A DNA stretch of 64,000 nucleotides from Monoplex corrugatus (Eukaryota > Mollusca > Gastropoda > Littorinimorpha > Ranellidae). Below, one piece after another: positions 1 through 12,149 of the stretch. A program made the position numbers and the translations under genes. The first letter of the stretch is position 1, and each line of letters opens with the position of its first letter. A model generated the notes under the pieces. The model saw nothing but the letters and a program-made list of their open reading frames with translations. It was not told the DNA's origin and searched no databases. The stretch covers positions 42,453,132-42,517,131 of the forward strand of contig JAPXFY010000026.1 in NCBI GenBank assembly GCA_030674185.1. Reading direction: 5' to 3'.

Positions 1-184
1 ATTCTGAAACACAGCAATGACCCCACTGAACTTTGTTTTATTCAAAAACTATCTGGCGTAGGCCTTACAATATGTATGAACCGTAAAAACATACTAATAA
101 CTTACCAAAATGTTTTCACACCAAATATATATCCAACAACATGAAGCCCTTGGGAAAATCAAGGGCTTGTAATCATCCACATGT

Positions 185-252
<68 letters not shown>

Positions 253-480
253 ACTAGCCCACATGTACCATGTACATACACACATGAAAATTAAACATAC
301 ACACACTACTCTAACACACACATAAACAAGCACATTCATCCCCACACTCACTCTTTCTCATAAAATGCACATACACACACTATACACACGTGAGTGCACA
401 CACACGCGCACACACACACACACACACACATACATGCACACACACACACACACTCACATACACGCCCACACACACACTTC
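185..480. repeat. (AC)n microsatellites in PIGZ intron 1
   Basis: Two near-pure AC tracts (about 185-250 and 397-480) with occasional AT/GC interruptions, lying just downstream of the PIGZ exon 1 donor. The open frames across them are low-complexity translations of CACA and are not genes. Confidence 0.95.
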
Positions 481-507
481 ACACACCACACACATTTGTC
501 TGCTCAC

Positions 508-625
508 CAGCAACCACTTCAGTGGACTGAAAGAACTCGTCAGGATGGATGTACCCTGGCTGGGGCCATAGCACAGTCACACTTAGCACCAGTCCTACCA
601 CTGCCAGCACCACTCGTCCTGCCAT
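508..625 (-). CDS. PIGZ: GPI mannosyltransferase 4-like, first coding exon (partial gene)
   Basis: Starts at ATG 625-623 (MAGRVVLAVVG...) and runs into a hydrophobic segment, then GYIHPDEFFQSTEVVAG. HPDEFFQS next to an N-terminal membrane segment is the luminal signature of the GT22 family, which uses dolichol-phosphate-mannose; the match is closest to PIGZ/SMP3, which adds the fourth mannose to GPI anchors in the ER. The exon ends at 508 before a GTGAGC donor (507 downward), splitting a Gly codon, as expected if the next exon continues into the catalytic domain. The remaining exon(s) must lie left of position 1. An in-frame ATG 13 codons upstream (664) exists, but 625 gives the usual short N-terminus. 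Other GT22 members (PIGB, ALG9, ALG12) share the HPDE motif, so the exact paralogue is inferred from the surrounding residues. Confidence 0.82.
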
Positions 626-696
626 GTCTCCTGTACAATGGTTTAGATTATTCAGAGATTTCATTTAAATCAAAATAAATGAAAACAAGATAGTCA

Positions 697-890
697 AGTG
701 TGTGTGTGTATGGTGTGTGTGTGTGTTGTTGTGTGTGTGTGTGTGTCTGTGTGTGTCTGTCTGTGTGAGTATGAGTGTGTGTGTGTGTGTATGTTTGTGT
801 ATGTATACAGTATGTATGTATGCACAAGGTGTGTGTGAATGTGCGTGTATGTATGCATGCTTATATGTGTGTGTGTTTTCATGTGTGTTA
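697..890. repeat. (GT)n-rich degenerate microsatellite
   Basis: GT-rich sequence with TA/TC interruptions directly upstream of the PIGZ start; it could overlap the 5'UTR or promoter. A promoter motif was not identified. Confidence 0.9.
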
Positions 891-1039
891 TTGTCACTGA
901 TAAACTGAAAACCATATCTGTTCATTTTGATGAACAATGTTTATGTTGCATTGATGTATTGGTGTACACACATATCCCATATATTCGTACTGCATTAGAA
1001 TGTATTGGCATGGAAATGTTTATTGCTGCATTGATATAT

Positions 1040-1265
1040 TACAATTCCATTTTTATGCCACAAACACACATACCAGAGAATGCTCGATACACTTTACAAA
1101 CAACATAAATATTGTGATACAACAATCAGATAATACACTATATATCTGTTGTATCACAATATCTACGCTGTTTGTAAAGTACATATGTGATTGTTATTGA
1201 TGTATCACAATATTCATGCTGTTTGTAAAGGGCGACAAACATTCTCTGACATGTATGTTTGCAGC
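1040..1265. repeat. Imperfect palindromic element (hairpin MITE-like)
   Basis: The outer sequence ACATACCAGAGAATG (about 1070) is mirrored by CATTCTCTGACATGT (about 1240). Inside, TTTACAAACA and ATTGTGATACA pair with TGTATCACAATAT and TGTTTGTAAAG (1145-1175), and a second copy of the latter follows at 1200-1230. The fold-back arrangement and short length suggest a degraded MITE. No target duplication could be fixed. Confidence 0.55.
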
Positions 1266-1678
1266 ATATAAATGGAACTGTTATTATTATTATTACTACT
1301 TACTTAAGGAAGGCGATCTACAAATACATGTTGGAGAATAATGAACATGTCTGTGATTGCCTGAATTTGGGATTTGGAATGTGGTATTCTTAGTCACCCA
1401 TTCTTACCTACTCATACATGTATATTTGCCCATTCTTAGTTACTCATACATCTTAGAAGTTTCTACTGAAGATGGCTGATGGCTGATAAAAATCAGTAAC
1501 ATTTATATCAACTTATTACAACTGATCTCATGGGAAAGAATCCATCCTGAGCCTAATTTCTGCTGACATTTTATTTACAAACAATGCTCGATTGAGTAAT
1601 CATTCAACAATGACATCAATCTGTGTTCAGCACTTTAACTAGCCTGTGAAATATATTCACTCTCAAAATGAGAATGTC

Positions 1679-1696
1679 CACACACACACACACACA

Positions 1697-1734
<38 letters not shown>

Positions 1735-1760
1735 ACACACACACACACTCACATCACACA
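1679..1760. repeat. (AC)n microsatellite
   Basis: AC tract with a single-base interruption around 1703. No coding content. Confidence 0.95.
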
Positions 1761-1984
1761 TGTATACATGACACAATATATGTACACAACTGTCAATAAC
1801 TGGGAGGGGGAGGGTTGTTTGTTGTTTGGTTTGGTTTGGTTTGATTCTTTTTAGGCTCTGTGAAGTGTCCCTGTGAGAGGTAGTGGGAGCAAGAGATTTG
1901 CTGGAAGATCTAGGCTGCACCTTCTTCTTGTTCTTGGTTTGTCAGTCGCCTAAGTGCCTCATTTAATTTCCAAATTTTAATAAA

Positions 1985-2345
1985 ATTAAAATATACTTCA
2001 AGCTGGTTTGCCATTGGTGCTTTTGACAGTCATGGATTCTGGATCTGCCGAACTGATTTCAGTCCTAGCCTGCATCATTAAAACTTGAACTTTTCACTGC
2101 CCTTCTTAATCTTAGTGTTCGAATCACTCTTGTGGTGTCAGTTTGGCGTTTCATTGATACCTCTTCCCCCACCCCCTTCTCATTTCCAGACCTTGCCAGC
2201 GCGTACGGTATTTGTCCTACTCAGGGGGTCTACTGAAAATTGCTGGCAGATTTAGGTGGAGTGCATATGGAAATATCCGACGGCGATGAATGTCTCTTGA
2301 ACAAATTCGTAACTCGCAGAATCCCCGAAGTCGATGGCATTTGAG
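1985..2345 (+). repeat. SINE-like dispersed repeat, family A
   Basis: Carries the family-A body: a TTCCAGACCTTGCCAGC stretch (2185-2205), a 'CTGCTGGCAGAT'-type block (2242-2253), GTGCATATGG, and a 'CTCTTGAACAAATTC' tail (2291-2310). The same order recurs at 13745-13940, 59725-60140 and 61305-62370 (+) and in reverse at 12150-12430, 45405-45640 and 48770-49225. Better-preserved copies have a tRNA-like head with a B-box-like GGTTCAATCCC segment. Confidence 0.6.
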
Positions 2346-3454
2346 CCATATCAAGAATTCCGTAAGAAAACAACACAGGCTAAACTGCACTTACTGACTT
2401 TGCTTAGGAGATGATGATCTATTCAGTATTCACAAAGTAGTGAGGCTACCTCAGAGGCTCAGTACCTGTCAAGTTTGGAACGAAGATCAGAAGATATCAA
2501 GCCAAACATGTAAGATTACATATAAACAGTGAAACGTTCCGTCGTCGATTCAATTTATTTTCCAATTCTTATTAAAGTTATTCCACTTCGAAGGACCATT
2601 CTGACACTCAGTAAAAAGTCAGTAGCCTGAGTAGGCCTACTAATAACTGAGTTTCAGGTGTTAGTCTTACTCTATCGATCCGTCCAGCTCCTAAGACAAT
2701 TATTTCAGCCTCTTGGATCCATTTCAGATACTGCAGATACTGATGACATTATTGCTGTTATCATTATAACTCAAGCTAAACATTTAGCAATAAAACAGAA
2801 TTGCAATAATATTATTTCTTAGTAACTTCTTTTAGGCTAGTATACGAGCAAACCTTCCGTGTTAGTAACCGCTCCCGTCCGATCGATGTAGAGATAGAGT
2901 TAAGTCCCTTATTGTCATTCACGTTAATTTAAAAGGAAGATGTGAATTTATAAACAACGAAAACAAACTTTAAAAACAATGAAATCAATCAACCAAAGTG
3001 CACACAATGGAGGCCCTGGGCATGATTAGATAAAACATGACATGCATACAATGAAAGTCAGAGAAGGATTAGACAAAAGCATGAAATTTCGGTCAGACTA
3101 GTCATTGTTTTTATTTTTTCTTTCAAGCCTCAGGCAGGCTGCCTTTTTCTTTTCCAAATGACCCATTTGATCAGTTATTAGGGTATCATGCTACACTATT
3201 TGTTTTAGTTTAATTAATTTTTAAGTGACCTGTGAGCTTGCCTCACTCATAAACGCATATGTATATATGTATGTGTATATATATATGTGTGTGTGTGTAA
3301 TTTCTCGCTGGCTGGTTGGATCTTTTTAAACGATAGAGCCGTAAACCCCAGATTTGATATCTTGAATTAGTAACAACAAACTCTATGGAGAGCTGGACTG
3401 TTGGGGCCGGATTGTATAAGGTCTCAGAGAACCCCCCACTCCACCCTCTCGCAA
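2346..3454. other. Non-coding, no gene recognised
   Basis: AT-rich intergenic sequence with stop codons in all frames and no motif I recognise. A short (AT/GT)n patch lies at 3260-3300. Confidence 0.6.
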
Positions 3455-3620
3455 CCAAATGTTTCCATACTCAGGGCTGGGACTGGCGATCCAGATCATG
3501 AGCCCTTCTGCTCTCACCATTTCTTTTATTCTTTTGATTTCTCCAATTTGGTTTGAACCTGCGCTTCCAAGTGGTTTGTATCTCAACCACTTGGCCATTG
3601 GACATCAGCAGTGCATCCTC
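3455..3620 (-). repeat. tRNA-related SINE head, reverse strand
   Basis: On the minus strand 3600-3540 reads ATGGCCAAGTGGTTGAG, an A-box-like segment of Leu/Ser tRNA type, followed about 35 bases later by GCAGGTTCAAACC, a B-box-like segment. This is the arrangement of a tRNA-derived SINE promoter. It does not form a complete tRNA fold, so it is not called a tRNA gene. Confidence 0.6.
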
Positions 3621-4749
3621 TTCTTCTCCTCTTCTTATTTTTACCAGTGAAAAGTTGGAGGGTGCTGCATTGAAAAAAAAACAAAAAAAAAAAAAAACAC
3701 CCTGAAAGTGGTGAATATTTTACTCACCATGGCAAGTAGAAAAAAAAATTTTGATTAGTAAAGTAAAAGGTCATGCCTAAGTTACACATGCACTTTTTGA
3801 AAATTCCTTGATACAATTTGGCTTTCCTATGTCAACCTACTTTTGGTTTTGTCTGTTTTTTACAGTGGATGGTGTTACAATTTTCTGAACTCCCAACAAA
3901 TTGCTTGAAGCCATTCCTTCATTTCGATAGACAGTCCTATTTCAATCTAATTGCATTTTAAAAATATCTAATTCTTTTGATATAAATAAGTTTGTATTGT
4001 TTCTAAACCAGATTTACTGTACATGAAGTATCAAGTGAATGTATTAATTTTTGCATGGCTAAGCGCAATGGCTGACCACCGGCGCTAGTGATGAAATACA
4101 TTAACAGACTCGATTTGCGCTCTTCTTCCTCAGCCCTTCTGTCGAGAATTCACGCATGTGATTCAGGAAGGCACTAGGCCAACGCTCATTACGTTTAAGT
4201 ATACCGATAAGGCGTTAATGGACATACTCAATACAATCAGTATCAAAATTTATATGAAATGAATTGTTTGGCATTTAAATACGAGGAAAGTTGTGTTCTG
4301 GCAAACAAAATGATCTGTGGATAGACATTACCAATTCGGTAAATAAAAAAAATATAAAAAAAATAAAAATAGGCCTACTTTCATAAGAGATAATAAAATG
4401 TAGGCCTGCACTTTTTGTTAGGTGTAATTTTTTCCTTAACTTTCCTTTTTTCCTTTTTTTTGTGGGTGTATTATTTGAAGTAGTTGTTCTTCCTTGTTTT
4501 TACAACAGCATTTTTTCCACTAGCAGTATGCGTTGATCTTCCTGGGCTTGGGAAATCATTTTGCCAAAGCATGGTGACACATTTTTTTCCTTTCTATATG
4601 TGAGCATTTTCGTTTTCCTATTAAAGTGGATTTTTCAACAGATTTTTGCCAGGGACAACATTACAGCTGCTGTGGGTCTTTTGTATGCACTAAATACGTG
4701 CTGCACACTAAACTTCAGTTTTTCGTCTCATCTAGCACCAATGCTGCTA
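3621..4749. other. Non-coding, AT-rich
   Basis: Contains an interrupted poly-A run at 3673-3698 and mononucleotide-rich stretches at 4340-4370 and 4440-4465. No gene or recognisable transposon was seen. Confidence 0.6.
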
Positions 4750-6519
4750 GCCTTCTTCTTCTTCTTTCTTTGAACATCCACCATCATCATTTTGATGTTC
4801 TGGTGTGTATAGAACTGGGGGGTTCCGCTGTCTACGATGTTGGTATGTAGAACTGGCAGTGGGGGGCTTTGGGGTGGTGTGGTGGTGGTAGAGGATGTGG
4901 AAGGGGGGGAGGAGGGCTGGCTGGTTAGATTCGGGACTTGAAGCACTCCACCGAGGCTGAGGAGATAATCTCGGGGGGCAGACTGTTCCAGTCCCTGACA
5001 GTCCTCGGGAAGAATGAGTAAGCCTACTTCCTGTAGTTCGTTTTACAGGCAGGGAGGAGATACGTCTCCCTGTGTGACTGTCTTGTGGACCGTGCTGGGG
5101 TGTTTGGTGTGGGCCTGAATGGGGTGTTGATGCTGATCTCTTCTCGATGGTATTTGAAAAAGGTGGTCAGCCTTGCTACTCTTCTTCTGTCTGCTAGGGT
5201 GGACCACTGTAGATGTGTCAGCATGGAATCGACACTTGACGTGTGACGGTGGCGGTTCACAACCCATCGAGCTGCACGACGTTAGACCTTCTCGTTGTTC
5301 TCAATGCTTTTGGCAGTGTACGGGTCCCAGACAGGTGAGGCATACTCCAGAGTGAACGAACCAGGGTTTTGTAGGCTATTTCCTTGATGTTGATGGAACC
5401 CACTCTCAGGTTTCGCCTCAGAAAACCCAAGGTCTTGTTTGCCCTGTTTGTCATATTGGAAATGTGGGGTCCCAGCTGAGGTCTTGGGAGATGGTGACCC
5501 CCAGTACTTTGTCTCCTCTACTCTTTTGAGATTTTCACTCTTTACACCTCCCCCTGTCCACCATCATCAACTCCCACTCTATAAAACACACTTCTATGCT
5601 GATGACACCAACTTCAAGACAGTGACTCACCTGATAATATACAGCGCCTGTTGACTCGCACCACTGAGTGTTACTCGGACATTAAGAACTGGATGACGTT
5701 CAACAAACTTCAACTTAATGACGACAAGACAGAAGCTATCCTCATTGGCACCCGTCAGAAACTTTCTCAGCTGCCTCCTCTTTCTCTCCCATTATGTAAC
5801 ACATCAGTCCCAATTTCTGATTCAGCTAAAAACCTTGGTGTCTGCATTGACTCTACCCTCTCATCTCCATCGTATAAGCCTGATCAGGAAGTATCTCTCT
5901 GTCGAAATAACTGCAAAACTCGTTCTCTCCTTCATAATATCTCGCATTGACTATTGCAATTCACTCCTGTCTGGTCTTCCTGCCTCCACCATTCACATCC
6001 TACAGCGCATTCAAAACAATGCTCTACGCCTTGTACTCAAAAAGAAAAAAGCTGACCACATATCTCCTCTCCTGGCACAACTTCACTGGCTCCCTGTATC
6101 AAAGCGCATACAGTACAAACTAGACACCATGTGCTACAAAAGCCTCAATAACACAGCCCCCGATTACCTGTCAAGCCTACTTGAGATCTATCTTCCCTCA
6201 CGTACCCTCCGCTCTGCCTCCGATCCTCTGACTTTTCGCTTTCCACGCACTAAGCTCAATACCTATGGTCCACGAGCCTTCTCTGTTTCTGGTCCACTCT
6301 CCTGGAACAAACTTCCTCTCTCAGTCCGTCAGCAACCTACTTTTGTCTCCTTCAAGTCCGCTCTCAAAACTCACCTTTTAACCTCACTCAACCCCCCCCC
6401 CCCCCTCTGCAGCCTGTCTCCGCTCGGAGGGGAATCACATTGTTATAATATATAATTGTATATGATATGCTCTCTATAATTTTCTCATTGCTTTTATTCT
6501 TTCTCCCCATTTATAGCCA

Positions 6520-6561
<42 letters not shown>

Positions 6562-6653
6562 GTGTGTGTGCTGCGTGCAGGTGCGTGCGTGTGTGTCTGT
6601 TTCAGCGCTTAGATTTGATTTTATCAAGATTTTGCGCTATATAAATATTGTAG

Positions 6654-6685
<32 letters not shown>

Positions 6686-7340
6686 GAAAGACATCCTTCA
6701 TTTAGTTTCCTAATCCGCCATGTGGTCCAGGTCCTCTTGTAGCTTCCTTTGGTCTTGGGGGGAAGTTACAGTTTTGTGGCAGAGAGTGTCGTCTGCAAAG
6801 AGCCGTGTTGTTGAGGAGAGATGTTCAGGGAGGTCGTTAATGTTGAGGAAAAAAAGGGCGGGGCCCAGGACTGATCCTTGGGGGACTCCTGACTCTACTG
6901 GAACGGCCTTTGAGGAAGCTCCATCAACAACCACCGCCTGCTGTCGGTTTGCCAGGAAGTTCTTGATCCATTCATGGACCTGGCCAGTGATCCCGTAATG
7001 TCGGAGCTTGTGGATTAGAAGGGAGTGGCAGACCTTGTCGAAGGCTTTCAAAAAATCCATCACTAGGACGTCTGACTGTTTCCCCTTCTCCATGTTGTAG
7101 GATAATTCATCCGCAAGTCCCAGCAGTTGACTTTCACAGGATCTGCCTTGCCGGAAACCGTGCTGTTCCTCACGCAGGATGTTGTTTGCCTCTGCAAATC
7201 CCATGATTGTGCTTATTACAATGTGCTCTAGGATTTTGTATGGGACACTCGTGAGGGAGATAGTTTTCAGGCCTGTATTGTTCACCCTTCGTGAACACTG
7301 GGGAGACGTTTGCCGTTTTCCAGTCCTTTGGAGGAGGAGA
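4750..7340 (-). mobile_element. Jockey-like non-LTR retrotransposon, 5'-truncated and interrupted
   Basis: Reverse-strand LINE remnant in two blocks. 7330-6687 encodes reverse transcriptase with HGFRQGRSCESQLL, VLVMDFLKAFDKVCH, SGVPQGSVLGPALF and LFADDT. 5529-4930 encodes the C-terminal part (KTLGFLRRNL, EYASPVWDPY and RDWNSLPPEI-like segments, in shifting frames), ending in a TAA near 4930 and a (AAG)n tail at about 4751-4770. Between the blocks an L2-like LINE copy (5531-6684) is inserted in the opposite orientation and roughly 30-40 codons are missing. In the sequence flanking the insertion, two codons that are Trp in intact relatives read TAG and TGA, and frameshifts break the 3' block. 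The element is dead; its 5' end is cut near 7340. Confidence 0.85.
5531..6684 (+). mobile_element. L2-like LINE copy, 5'-truncated, with (GTT)n tail
   Basis: Near-identical in long stretches to the full-length LINE at 37238-41331. It begins within the reverse transcriptase just before the YADDT motif and runs to the 3' end GCGCTATATAAATATTGTA followed by (GTT)n at 6651-6684. The frame is broken: 5651-5950 and 5718-6455 cover adjacent pieces in different frames, and a segment around 5875 is deleted relative to the full-length copy. The 3'UTR holds a (GT)n tract at 6523-6560. It sits inside the Jockey-like element, so it inserted later. Confidence 0.9.
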
Positions 7341-8940
7341 AAAATATAATCAGTATGTAACTTCGTTGCATTGCAAAACTTTTCACTTCTTATGGCACGT
7401 ACTCTATGCACTGGGCCACATTCATTCAATGGTGTAACGGGATGAAGTCCAAATATGTGTAATCAATTATGTTGGAGATGCAATATAAGTGTTGGCAGCT
7501 CTATATCAGTATATGTGCAATCAACAATGTTTTACAGTGACTCTAGAATGATTTGATACTGTTTGTGTTGTACTATAATGATACCAAAGTAGCTGGGTTG
7601 AAATGAAGGGTGGGTTGAACAAGTCACAGTTAAGGAGCTGACTCGTAGGCCGTTTCGCCCGTATGGTTGAGAAGAGCATTTGAATTGGTATGATCAGACT
7701 TGTCAGAGTGGAATGCACTGAGTGCTACACAATCCTTTTGAAAATGTGAAGTGAAGGTTTTCGCCGTTTTGCTTATCAAGCATCAGAAGCAAAGGCAAAA
7801 GAAAGCATGAAGTTGCCTCCTCCTGAAGTTTGTCTACGTAATGTTTGCTTTGGCTTTTCCAAAGAACATCTATTAACTTGATAAACACTATCAAATACTT
7901 CGTCTCTGAATTGGCAAGTTTCACGGTTTTAAGAAGCCATTAGCAAAATGAGTGTTGGCTCAATGCTGAGTGTTGCTGGAGGATGCTAGCCATCCGTTTC
8001 AAATAGATCAGGATATATTGCCAACACTACGGCTGAACCCAATGCCTGGTGCTGTTTGAGATGTATGTCTCCTATGACAGATGAACCATTTTGGGTCTGC
8101 TTTACTCTGTTCTGAAACATATTATCGAACAGCTCGTGTATTAGTATCTTTAGAGACATACCTGTTCACCAGATTTTCTATTGTTATCATAATTGCTTAT
8201 CCATCAATACTTATTTCTGTGTTTGATTGTGTGGGATATTATGATATTATTGTTCTTTACGTAGGCCTACTTGTCTTCTTTATGACCCTAGGTATGTATG
8301 ATTAGATGTTGTTAATATGTATTCATTTGTGTACATGTATGAATGTAATTTGATATTTGTGTGTGTGTGTGTGTGTGAGTGTGTGTAATGCACAGCAAGT
8401 CCAAATGAGTTTGGAGAATCGCTATACAAGAATGATACATCATCATGGAATGATCATCTTGATGTGCATGCATGGTACATGTGTGTAGTGGCAAGTATTT
8501 GTATTTATTTATATTGTTTTGCTCTCCTTGATTATTTTTTATCATATGACTGTAAACAACTTGTATCTGTATTTCGCTATTATCTATTCTTACTTGCTTA
8601 TTGATGTTTTAATTGGTACTGGAAGTGCAAGAGCAAGATTTTGATTGTTTGCACTATAGAAATAAAATCATAATGATCTTTCACCCATCACAGGTTCTTA
8701 AGTTAAAGTGAGCATGACAGGCAAGAAGAAATGTAGAACATTCACAAAGTTCATCAGCACCAACAGAGCAGTCTTTCAACCTTCATGAAGATTTATCATC
8801 ATATTTTATTTCAAACATATTCATGGCATGTAAGTTACATACATTCTGCATCAACCTTAACAAACAAACTTGCTTCAAACAGCATTTATAACATGTCTAT
8901 CTCCAATAATCCTATTTCCTCTTTCTAAATAAAAAGGAAA
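7341..8940. other. Non-coding intergenic sequence
   Basis: No gene recognised. A short (GT)n tract lies at 8359-8388. Open frames are short and unlike any family I know. Confidence 0.6.
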
Positions 8941-8944
8941 GACT

Positions 8945-9175
8945 GTCCAGTTCAAAGTCACGAGCCTCAATAATTCAGTTGGTCGAGCGTCAGATTCACA
9001 TGCAAAAGATTGTAGATTCGAACCTGTGGATAAACTGGCCTTCTTACTGCTCAGTCTTGACATGATTACTGTTCTGATGGCATCAGTGTGGAATTAGATG
9101 ACAAATCTTTGTCCCACTTCCTGGGATTGGTTATTTCTATTGACTATAACACCTCAATGGTGCTGATGCAAAACT
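8945..9175 (+). repeat. tRNA-related SINE-like repeat
   Basis: 8965-9030 carries CAGTTGGTCGAGCGTC (A-box-like) and, about 35 bases on, TAGATTCGAACCTG (B-box-like), followed by family-type sequence ACTGCTCAGTCTTGAC and ATGGCATCAGTG. Read as a tRNA-derived SINE, not a functional tRNA gene. Confidence 0.6.
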
Positions 9176-9401
9176 CAACCAAGTCAACCAAAGATGCTCA
9201 AATGGAGTGATATAATTCAGCATGAAATAACTTTACTCACATCTATGTATGATCACAACTTAAATCAACAAAACTAGGTGTTGTGTGGTCTTCAATCCTA
9301 CAAAGATACAGTAAACCAAAACAGAAATGTACAAATACAACCAACATGAGAAATTTATATTACCTCACTACAATAAACAGTATATGTGCATGCATGCATC
9401 A

Positions 9402-9726
<325 letters not shown>

Positions 9727-9789
9727 CAAAACTGGCGTTTATGGTCTTCCGTTCTTGCCAATAAGGTATACTGCAACATAAGTTTGACA

Positions 9790-9875
9790 AGAACCAGAAA
9801 AATCACAAAAAAATAGAATCATAACATGTATTCAATACAACCAGACAAGACAGGCGCAAATTTAAAACTTAAACG
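9790..9875. repeat. Fragment of the GGCCAACTGGCC fold-back family
   Basis: AACCAGAAAAATCAC...TTCAATACAACCAGACAAG and ACAGGCGCAAATTT match the arm of the fold-back element at 36291-36640 and the copies at 14740-14950 and 46795-46985. Truncated before the central palindrome. Confidence 0.6.
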
Positions 9876-10807
9876 TCAACTTACGTTCTGTGGGACAAGA
9901 AACAAGGATTGTCGTTTAAAGCTCAACTCTGAAACCAGCTGATTTCTTTGTAATTATGTGCAAGGATGAAAATCTTTCACTAACACAGTAACAGAGATAT
10001 ATTTCAACATTTCCAGTTATTTCAGTTCACCTTATTGAAGCAATAAGAGCTAATCATGCTGTGGTGTAGTAGGCCTGACCGAGACATGAGCGGCAACTGC
10101 ATCATAATGATGCTATATCATGTGGCTCAACTCTTTGCAAACTCAGCCACTTATGGTTCTTTTGTTTCTCTCTCTGATTTTGAAGCCAGCAGGCTTAGTG
10201 AAAGGACATGTGACTATGGGTGATGAACATGATGTCTGTCTGAATCGATATGAAGCTAGTTTGTAAGCTAAGATCAGCGCAGTATTGTAAAATGATACAA
10301 GATATAAAAACAACAATGAAGCTTCATGAAGGCCCAACTAAATGGTTTGTTGATGTTGATGAACTTTTTGTAAAAAGCTTTTTAACTGTATTATGCTTAC
10401 TTACATCAGACAAAAAAATCAGTGCCTGGTAACAAAAAACGATGGTTCTAACCATACCAACAACTAATGAGGGGGACTCTTTGGCAATCTGACAAATCAG
10501 GACGCAAACTGGTCCTCACAGACTAGCGTTTAGGTCTTCATGTGGGTACAAGACCAATCCTAAAGGTATATGGTTCTTCCACACACCAACATTTACCACC
10601 TTCTTATTCAGCATCCGTTTTTCATCTACACTTGGCATTTGCTCGTGGGCTCACATGTGTGCATGTTTGTACGCGTTCATTCGTACATCATGTCCAAAAT
10701 CTAGGATGTTGCTCATTTCAGCTACGCAAGGCAATAACACAGGCCCACAACAGAAATGAGCTTCTACTGGCAATAAATTCACACACTTTTTAAAGTATAA
10801 ACACTAT
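9876..10807. other. Non-coding, downstream of OSTC
   Basis: No gene or repeat recognised here. The intergenic sequence lies 3' of OSTC. Confidence 0.55.
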
Positions 10808-10813
10808 TTTATT
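10808..10813 (-). terminator. OSTC: Candidate OSTC polyadenylation signal
   Basis: TTTATT on the plus strand reads AATAAA on the minus strand, 108 bases 3' of the OSTC stop codon. Position fits a short 3'UTR; cleavage was not tested. Confidence 0.55.
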
Positions 10814-10920
10814 GACAATACAGTTTAATATAGCATGCAAAACAATAACATCATAAAAAACACACTTCACTCCAGAGAGAAAAGATGCACACACTCTGCA
10901 TTCATTCCAGCTGTGACTGT

Positions 10921-10942
10921 CTAGTAGTCTAACAAGTATCCT
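10921..10942 (-). CDS. OSTC: OSTC exon 4 (terminal)
   Basis: Acceptor TTTTTCTGTTGCAG ends at 943. The exon supplies the last base of a Pro codon split across the intron, then GYLLDY and TAG (10923-10921). The family normally ends in a PGYLMG-type tail, so this tiny exon gives the expected terminus. The splice phase matches exon 3 exactly, which supports the call despite only 22 bases. Confidence 0.85.
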
Positions 10943-11000
10943 CTGCAACAGAAAAACACCAAAACTTTTACAAGAATACAGAAAAGTATGTTAGAACTAT

Positions 11001-11065
11001 TTAATCCTTTGACTCCCGCACTCTGTCCACCAGCGTCCTGCATTGTGCGGGAGTCAAAGAGTTAA
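11001..11065. repeat. Palindromic TTAA-MITE, short deletion form (copy 1)
   Basis: TTAATCCTTTGACTCCCGC...GCGGGAGTCAAAGAGTTAA with only about 27 bases between the arms. Both ends are TTAA. It lies in OSTC intron 3. Confidence 0.85.
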
Positions 11066-11600
11066 GCAGGCAATCTAGCAAACAGTATTTCGACACTTTT
11101 AATGACTATTTCATCTGTGAGATATTCTTGTTTGTGTAGTCAAGGTGTAGCATGCTGCATAAAAATGAATGGGGTAACACTACAGCTACAGCTGCTTCTT
11201 CAGTAAAATGACATATACTAGTTCTTGTTATAAGCTAAATAAAAGCAACTCGCGGCAACAAAAAACATATAACCACTACCCTTCTCAAACACAAACATGA
11301 ATATGAAGGAGTCAACTCATCTGAAAAATTATAAACAAATCAAACTTTTTATTTATTTATTTATTTATTTTGGTTTGTGCCTGTTTGTTCATTATATGAT
11401 GAAAAGCATTTAAACACAAATCATCAATCAATAACCGGAAGCTTTTGTCCAGCTGTTCTGTTTACTGTTGTTCTTTGTTTCTTTCTTTTTTTAAATTAAT
11501 CAAATATTTATAAAATAAGAATGAGTAATTCCAACTTTTGATTTCTCCTAATTTGAACAAATCTATAGAAAAGCATCAAAACTGCAGGAAAAAAACCAGA
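11066..11600. other. OSTC intron 3 remainder
   Basis: Non-coding intron sequence with a (TTTA)n patch at 11350-11370. Nothing else recognised. Confidence 0.6.
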
Positions 11601-11615
11601 CGGAGTCCAACTTAC

Positions 11616-11833
11616 GGCAGCTTGATGCGCATAAAGACTCTGCACATGAAGAAGGCGATGATGACACAGGCAAACCCGACACACAGCAACAGGATGCGGT
11701 TCAGTCGCGGCATCAGTGGTTTGTTGACCTGGTCGAGGACAATGAAGCCCAACCCACCCAGTGTGAACATGAAACTGGATGCCAGGCCTTCCATAATGTA
11801 CTGGCCGTTCACTCTGTATGGCATGAATGCCAC
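11616..11833 (-). CDS. OSTC: OSTC exon 3, oligosaccharyltransferase complex subunit
   Basis: Encodes [20 protein letters not shown], a GGLGFIVLD segment, then a long hydrophobic stretch ending CRVFMRIKL. The match to metazoan OSTC (DC2) is nearly residue for residue. OSTC is an ER multi-pass protein related to OST3/OST6 that links the STT3A oligosaccharyltransferase to the translocon. The exon starts after an AG acceptor at 11835-11834 in phase 0 with exon 2 (KP|VAF) and ends at 11616 in the Pro codon before a strong GTAAGT donor. Two membrane helices fall in this exon. The sequence is intact, with no stop or frameshift. Confidence 0.97.
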
Positions 11834-12103
11834 CTATTGCAGACAAACAAAACAATAAAACAGATTTTTAAGTTATGAGCTTGCAGTTTGTTCATGACAG
11901 AATCACTGCACTGAGAAATTAAGTTCAAATTAGGAGTTTAGAGTTTGTTCATGACAGAATCATTAAGTTATGAGTTTGCAGTGGTGATGGTGGTGGTGGT
12001 GGATGTATTGATTAGAAGAATGTGCAAAACTGATATGGATGTATTGATTAGAAGAACGTGTAAAACTAATGTGGATATATTTATACAAGAATGTGTAAAA
12101 CTG

Positions 12104-12125
12104 AAAAAAAAAAAAAAAAAAAAAA
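12104..12125. repeat. Poly-A run
   Basis: A near-pure run of about 21 adenines in OSTC intron 2. Confidence 0.9.
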
Positions 12126-12149
12126 TTCAATACACACACGTTCCGCTCA

